From positions 189,501 to 253,500 of the forward strand of contig JAODUP010000355.1 in NCBI GenBank assembly GCA_025642065.1: a stretch of DNA of 64,000 nt. Direction: 5' to 3'. Under the pieces are notes generated by a model. That model saw only the letters and a list, made by a program, of their open reading frames with translations. It did no database searches and was not told where the DNA came from. The position numbers and the translations under genes were made by a program. This document shows, piece by piece, positions 59,263 to 64,000 of the stretch (within the stretch, counting starts at the first letter, position 1; each line of letters opens with the position of its first letter). This DNA is from Paralvinella palmiformis (taxonomy: Eukaryota; Annelida; Polychaeta; Terebellida; Alvinellidae).

Positions 59263-60182
59263 TCGGTAATAAAGTCACGGGGAAAGAAGTCACGGGGAAA
59301 AGGGTAACAGGGAAAAGGTCACAATTTTGGCTAGGTGAAAAGGACACCGGAAAAAAGTCACAATTAATTTATAGTAGTCGGTAATAAAGTCACAGGAAAA
59401 CAAGTCACAGAAAAAAATCACAATTTGGAATTCGAAAGAAAGTCAGGTAATCAAACAAAAATATTCAAGCCTGTCATCGTTTATTTAAACGGATAGTCCA
59501 CATTCATTTCAAACTTTCAGTCCTAATACAGATATACTCACAAATATCAGAAATAATGTCAAAACAATAATGTGTAAACGATAATCCACATATTAATAAT
59601 CCAGTTCAAAGTGCTGATTAATCGACTTTTAGTGGCCTGTGAGAGCCGCCATTTATTCCAGCACTAAACGGCATTATCTTGTTAAAATTACGTCATGAAT
59701 GACATACAGCCATATCAGTTTGAGCCAGAAGGAACCTGACAAGAGGAAGATTATTCAAATTGGCTGAGAAATTAACGCTCAAGAGAAACTATAATCCGCG
59801 TCAGGCTAGAGAGCGCCCATATGACGTCAGAGCATTTGAATATTCTCCTTCCCGCCTTGGAATCTGGCTTCCGGTGCAGCCATAAAGGTGACCCTCCAGT
59901 AATTTGGATTATTTCCCTATATCTATGATATCAGTTATATTTCGTGATTATTATTGTGGATTTTTGTATTACTGTTCTAAGCATTACATATTTAAGAAAT
60001 ATTTTCTGACGGTGGACTGTCCCTTTAAGAACCATTAACAATTAAAGTAATAAAACAAAGCATATTTTAAATTAGTTATTAACTGGCAATATATGACATG
60101 TACATGTTGACATCGTCGTGTTTCTTATTTTCCTGTCACTTTTTATTCTGTGAGTTTTGTTCCTGTCACTTTTTTCCGTGTG
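59263..60182. mobile_element. Fold-back element L (GTCACRGGRAAA repeats) hosting a MITE K insert
   Basis: The left arm (59263-59450) has repeated agtcacggggaaa / agtcacaggaaaa units. The right arm (about 60119-60182) has the inverse, cctgtcacttttt twice. MITE K (59484-60028) occupies the middle. Confidence 0.6.
59484..60028. mobile_element. MITE K copy 2
   Basis: Ends tttaaacggatagtccacat and ggtggactgtccctttaa, inverted and matching copy 1 (15110-15853) at both ends, about 200 bases shorter. Confidence 0.75.
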
Positions 60183-60897
60183 GGAGGTCGTTTTACCCCG
60201 TTCCACCAGAGTGAGTTGGTGGTGGGACGTGGGTAGGAGAGAGAGAGAGAGAGAGAGATAAGTGGTGATCCAGGACAACCCTCCCGGCCACTGGAGTGAC
60301 CAATGGTAGTTGATTGCGTTGATAAAACATCCAACCTGCTATGGCCTAGTGATGCCCTCTTCATTCTGGATGTCAGTTCTAACGAGCCAGCTGGAAAATT
60401 GATTAATTGAATTAGGGCCCCCCCCCCACAATCTTACAAAAGGAGAACATGTCCAATGCGTGCATCATTAAGTAATTTGTACCTGATGTGGCTTGGCTGA
60501 TGTGTTTTCCCGGTCAGCGTAGCCGTGTATGGATCATCTGGCCCGGTCCACGGTCACCCTAGGGATTTGGCTATCCGGAATGAATCTGTCCAGGTATATA
60601 CGCCTGGGAATAATTAGTGTACAATCACCGCTGGCCTTATCCAGGATTTGTAGCCCACGTTGAGAGCTGGTGTCAGGAACGGGTCATGTCTGATAGGTTG
60701 GAGATTTTATCTGGTTCCTACTACTCATTGATAAGGATATTAGGATCCAGATTATGACAGACTGGGAAATGGACCCCCCCCCGTGCAGTTACAGGTGTCC
60801 CCTCAGGTTATTGTACAAGCAACTGTCAATTATCCTGTTAACTGTTTAAGTGGCAGTTGTTTAACGTGTGTTAGTTTGTTTGTGACAGCTATACCTG

Positions 60898-60899
<2 letters not shown>

Positions 60900-60937
<38 letters not shown>
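60900..60937 (+). repeat. (TG)n microsatellite
   Basis: Directly visible. Confidence 0.95.
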
Positions 60938-60938
<1 letters not shown>

Positions 60939-62017
60939 ATAATCCCCCCCCCCGCAAAGCTACCAAATAATTGGTAAACCTTTTAGACTTACAGATTATC
61001 ATAATAATATTAATATCCACATTATCATTATTGTTTAACCGTGTAGGGTCACTGTGAAGGTCATCTGATTATCTCAGATAATGTGATCATTCTATAACAT
61101 TGAAATGGCAACTAGATACATATTTCTGTTATGTGATCATATAATGGTATCATCCCAACGAGACGAATGCCAAAAGGACGAATCAGGAAAATATCCCAAG
61201 ACGAATCCTGACAAGCCGAGCTGGGATTAGGGTAAGGATTGGGGTTACGGATTAGAGTTATTATGATGGGATATGACTGTATCATTTTTTTTAATAAATT
61301 CATCCAGATGAGTTTTTCGTCTTATTGAGGCTCCCTAAATTTCTACTTGTCCATTTGGAATCCGTCTTGTTCTGACTAAACCCATATAATTACCGAGGGG
61401 TGCCGGATAAGGACTTTAAGGGAAAATACCGCCCTGTGGGGGGAAGCCCTGTTTGTATCAAGATATCCCCATAAATGAACGATTTGTGCTAGTTCATTTT
61501 CCCTTGTCAGTTTTACAGCTAAGCATACAGACACCAGGTGTACCTACAGTGTGGCGTCAGGATCAATTAGCTGACACCAGGAAGTGAGAGAGATGACTTG
61601 AGATATTAATGATGTTAGCGGGACATCCCACTCACCTGGTCTTATAATTATCTGTCTTACATAAACATCCTGAACTGTCATATAGGGTTCCTCCGATGCC
61701 GTGTAGATACCCCCCCCCCCCCACTCCCTCCCATGAAACGTGATCAACTTACACCCAACACGTCCCACGCCCCACTTCGCCTCCAAATCACATCCTACCC
61801 AAACCGGCACCGTATTATCCCAACTTATCCCACGCTGACATATGATGATGATGATGTGATCACAGACAGACACGTGACATGTAGTCCATAAAGATGGCTC
61901 TATGTTACTGAGGTGCCATATTATATTATGTCATCGAATAACTTCACCAATTATCTGTGTGTGTGTGTGTGTGTGTGCGTGCGTGTGTGTCCACATGATC
62001 CTGGTATACTTACAGTA

Positions 62018-62021
<4 letters not shown>

Positions 62022-62051
<30 letters not shown>
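62022..62051. repeat. (TA)n microsatellite
   Basis: Directly visible; a TG run precedes it at 61953-61990. Confidence 0.95.
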
Positions 62052-62057
<6 letters not shown>

Positions 62058-62334
62058 CTGTTTATATTGACGATGATGTGCCATAAATAATTGTAGTCTC
62101 TCTATTAATGATGCCAGGATAAAAATTAATTGTTGTCAGTGATGTTGTTTGTGGTGATCTATTTACGTTGTTGTTGTTGTTGTTGTTGATGTGTTGCGGT
62201 CTTAATCTATCCTATTATTGACTGATCTCTGCGGCATCAAACACCTGATACGGTTGAGAAACAGGTCTGTTGCGGTTAGCCTCTTTGCACCGGAACCAGT
62301 ACTCTTATGTGCGTACTTGTATGCGGATACACTC

Positions 62335-62402
62335 GCGAGCGCGCGCGCACGCACACACACACACACACACACATATCCCCCCCCACACACACACACAAGC
62401 AC
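62335..62402. repeat. (GC/CA)n microsatellite
   Basis: gcgcgc run then CA units, broken by a C tract. Confidence 0.92.
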
Positions 62403-63139
62403 ACGTATATCAAGCCGTTACCATTCCCACACCTCCTCAACTGACACGTGGGCATGCAGCTTCTGGAGCGGTACACATGTAGTGTTCACGCTTCAGTGGC
62501 TTTCCGATACTTCTCTCCGTCCGTCACAAAGTATCAGTAGTAAGTCTAGAGAACCCGAACCACCACCACCACAACAACAACAACATGTCTCCTACACAAA
62601 CACCTCCCCTATCCGCCTGTCCAGGGCGTCCTGAACAACAACCCTCCCCCCTTCCAACCCTACAAGAACAGATCTAGACTGGCAGTGAGCAACTTGTCTG
62701 TTGAACCCAGATATTTTCTATGAGAGAGTATTTGCTGACGTGGCCTGGTAATGTAAATCGGGTCAGACGTGAGCGATAATAAGCTCAACTTTCAGCTTTG
62801 ATAATGTATAATTAGGGTAGATTATTGACAACCGGTATGGCCGCTAACTGTATTATTATCGCAGCGTATGGGGCCGAGAGTTACAGTGTGACACTGGGGC
62901 TTTGGCAAATAGTGTCACAAAGTGTTAGGTTATTTCGTTGATGTTGTGAGGGGGGCTCCGGTGGCTCCTTGGCCGTTGTGGGGGGTGGGGTTACAGTCTG
63001 TGGTACTGGTGCATTTGTATGGATGTGGCGGATAGGTGAGATGTGAATGAGGTGTTTGTAGGTAGGTGGGTACGGTGTGTGGGTGTGATAGAATGAGGTA
63101 GTTTGGAGTGAGTGAGGTGTTTGTGGGTGGGCGTAAAAG

Positions 63140-63234
63140 AGGAGTGAGTGAGTGAGTGAGTGAGTGAGTGAGTGAGTGAGTGAGTGAGTGAGTGAGTGAG
63201 TGAGTGAGTGAGTGAGTGAGTGAGTGAGTGAGTG
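63140..63234 (+). repeat. (GAGT)n tetranucleotide microsatellite
   Basis: About 23 perfect units; a SINE tail begins about 15 bases downstream. Confidence 0.97.
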
Positions 63235-63248
63235 CACATGTGTTGCCC

Positions 63249-63385
63249 TTTTTTACGGTCATTTGTGTACACATCGTAGGCTAAATGGGCCCAGGCGAAG
63301 TGAAAGATGAAACACCCTTCAGGCATATTCCAGCCTGGGTGGGTTTAAACCTAGGTGCTAACGGTCTGCGGCCACCCACAGACAT
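63249..63385 (-). mobile_element. SINE type B-like copy, internally shortened
   Basis: tttttacggtcatttgtgta tail, taggctaaatgggccc, gaagtgaaagatgaaacacc body, head diverged. The gcgacctccaa...aatgag part is missing. Confidence 0.7.
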
Positions 63386-64000
63386 TTAGCGCCCACTGGG
63401 TGACTGGGGTAGGTCCTAAACCTGCATCAAAACGTCCATCTACTGACTGTATATGACTGATATATCACAATAGGTTTATTAGCGTGGTATTAGTATTTTA
63501 TATAATTAATGCACCATAGCCGATTGGTCTATACTTCATATTCCTGATTGGCCACCCCCCAGTCCATAGTCTGGTATATATGACTGGGTGAACATTCACT
63601 CTCAATGGGACTATAGTGCGGTTTGTGCATGACTAGTATATTATAATAGTTCTGTAGTGCGATATATGGCCCATAGTATAGCACATTAGACCTATAGCGT
63701 GATTAATGTGTAATTTATATGACCATCCCCCCCCCCCGTAGATATATAATACGGTATATTCCTGTTATATATTACTAATATGCTACATTAGGCCTACACT
63801 GTGATATATACCTGCTGAACAAAGCTAGTATACCACAATAGACGCATACTAATGTGATATATCTGTTGTCCATGACTAATATACCACGATAGGCCTATAT
63901 TAGTGTGGTATATGCCAGCTGTATACTATAATTGACCTAGACTATTGTGGTAGACCTATATTATTGTGTGTTACACGCCAGGTGTATACCACACTAGACC
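63386..64000. repeat. Degenerate AT-rich repeat (tagtatac/gtgatatat-type units)
   Basis: Recurring phrases such as aataggcctata, gtgatatat, ctagtatacca and taatataccac at roughly 60-70-base spacing suggest a diverged tandem repeat continuing past the window. No gene seen. Confidence 0.45.

Noticed and set aside
63140..63234. CRISPR-like array
   Set aside because: Simple tetranucleotide run without spacers; no CRISPR structure anywhere in the window.
62881..63326. Minus-strand frames with LTHS repeats
   Set aside because: Translation of the (GAGT)n microsatellite and of a SINE.

Overview
This window looks like nuclear DNA of an animal, most likely a marine lophotrochozoan such as a mollusc. 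The evidence is small exons bounded by GT/AG, AT-rich introns, no bacterial-style gene packing, abundant (TG)n/(GA)n microsatellites, and many short interspersed tRNA-derived and inverted-repeat elements. The exact species cannot be read from the sequence.

The one clear gene lies on the + strand from about 8289 to 30862 (possibly to about 31690). Seventeen coding exons join with consistent phases into a protein of about 972 residues: an acidic/polar N-terminus, three AT-hooks (residues about 276-285, 390-398 and 418-426), a long linker, and nine C2H2-type zinc fingers (residues about 665-907), the last being C2HC. It is probably a nuclear DNA-binding regulator; I cannot give it a safe gene symbol. 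One exon (24365-24530) is out of frame by a single base in a CCCC run. The 2920-base exon sum is one more than a multiple of three, so this is either an assembly indel or a real frameshift.

Upstream (1-8288) the sequence is AT-rich and mostly non-coding. It holds a fold-back element near 95-330, a candidate promoter-like cluster (about 1010-1100), a decayed coding region (3395-3952), a cluster of nuclear-receptor half-sites (4265-4322), an inverted-repeat element with hairpins (7229-7517) and SINE copies. The introns of the zinc-finger gene carry a LINE 3' remnant (10743-11150), two nested inverted-repeat elements (20877-22025 with a TTAA-flanked piggyBac-like insert), MITEs, a 25-bp tandem repeat and several SINEs.

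From about 35.5 kb the sequence becomes more GC-rich and heavily loaded with microsatellites. A candidate first coding exon of a second + strand gene (ATG at 35801, donor at 35884) sits just at this boundary; no compatible second exon is seen. The rest (36-64 kb) would then be a long first intron or intergenic DNA. It contains further SINEs, palindromic MITEs, two related PIF/Harbinger-like fragments, a 1.1-kb AGT-type trinucleotide array and a roughly 0.8-kb minisatellite with a 20-bp unit.

At least five SINE types occur. Three of them (A, B, C), which have different tRNA-like heads, share the same 3' half, which is among the more interesting repeat observations here.
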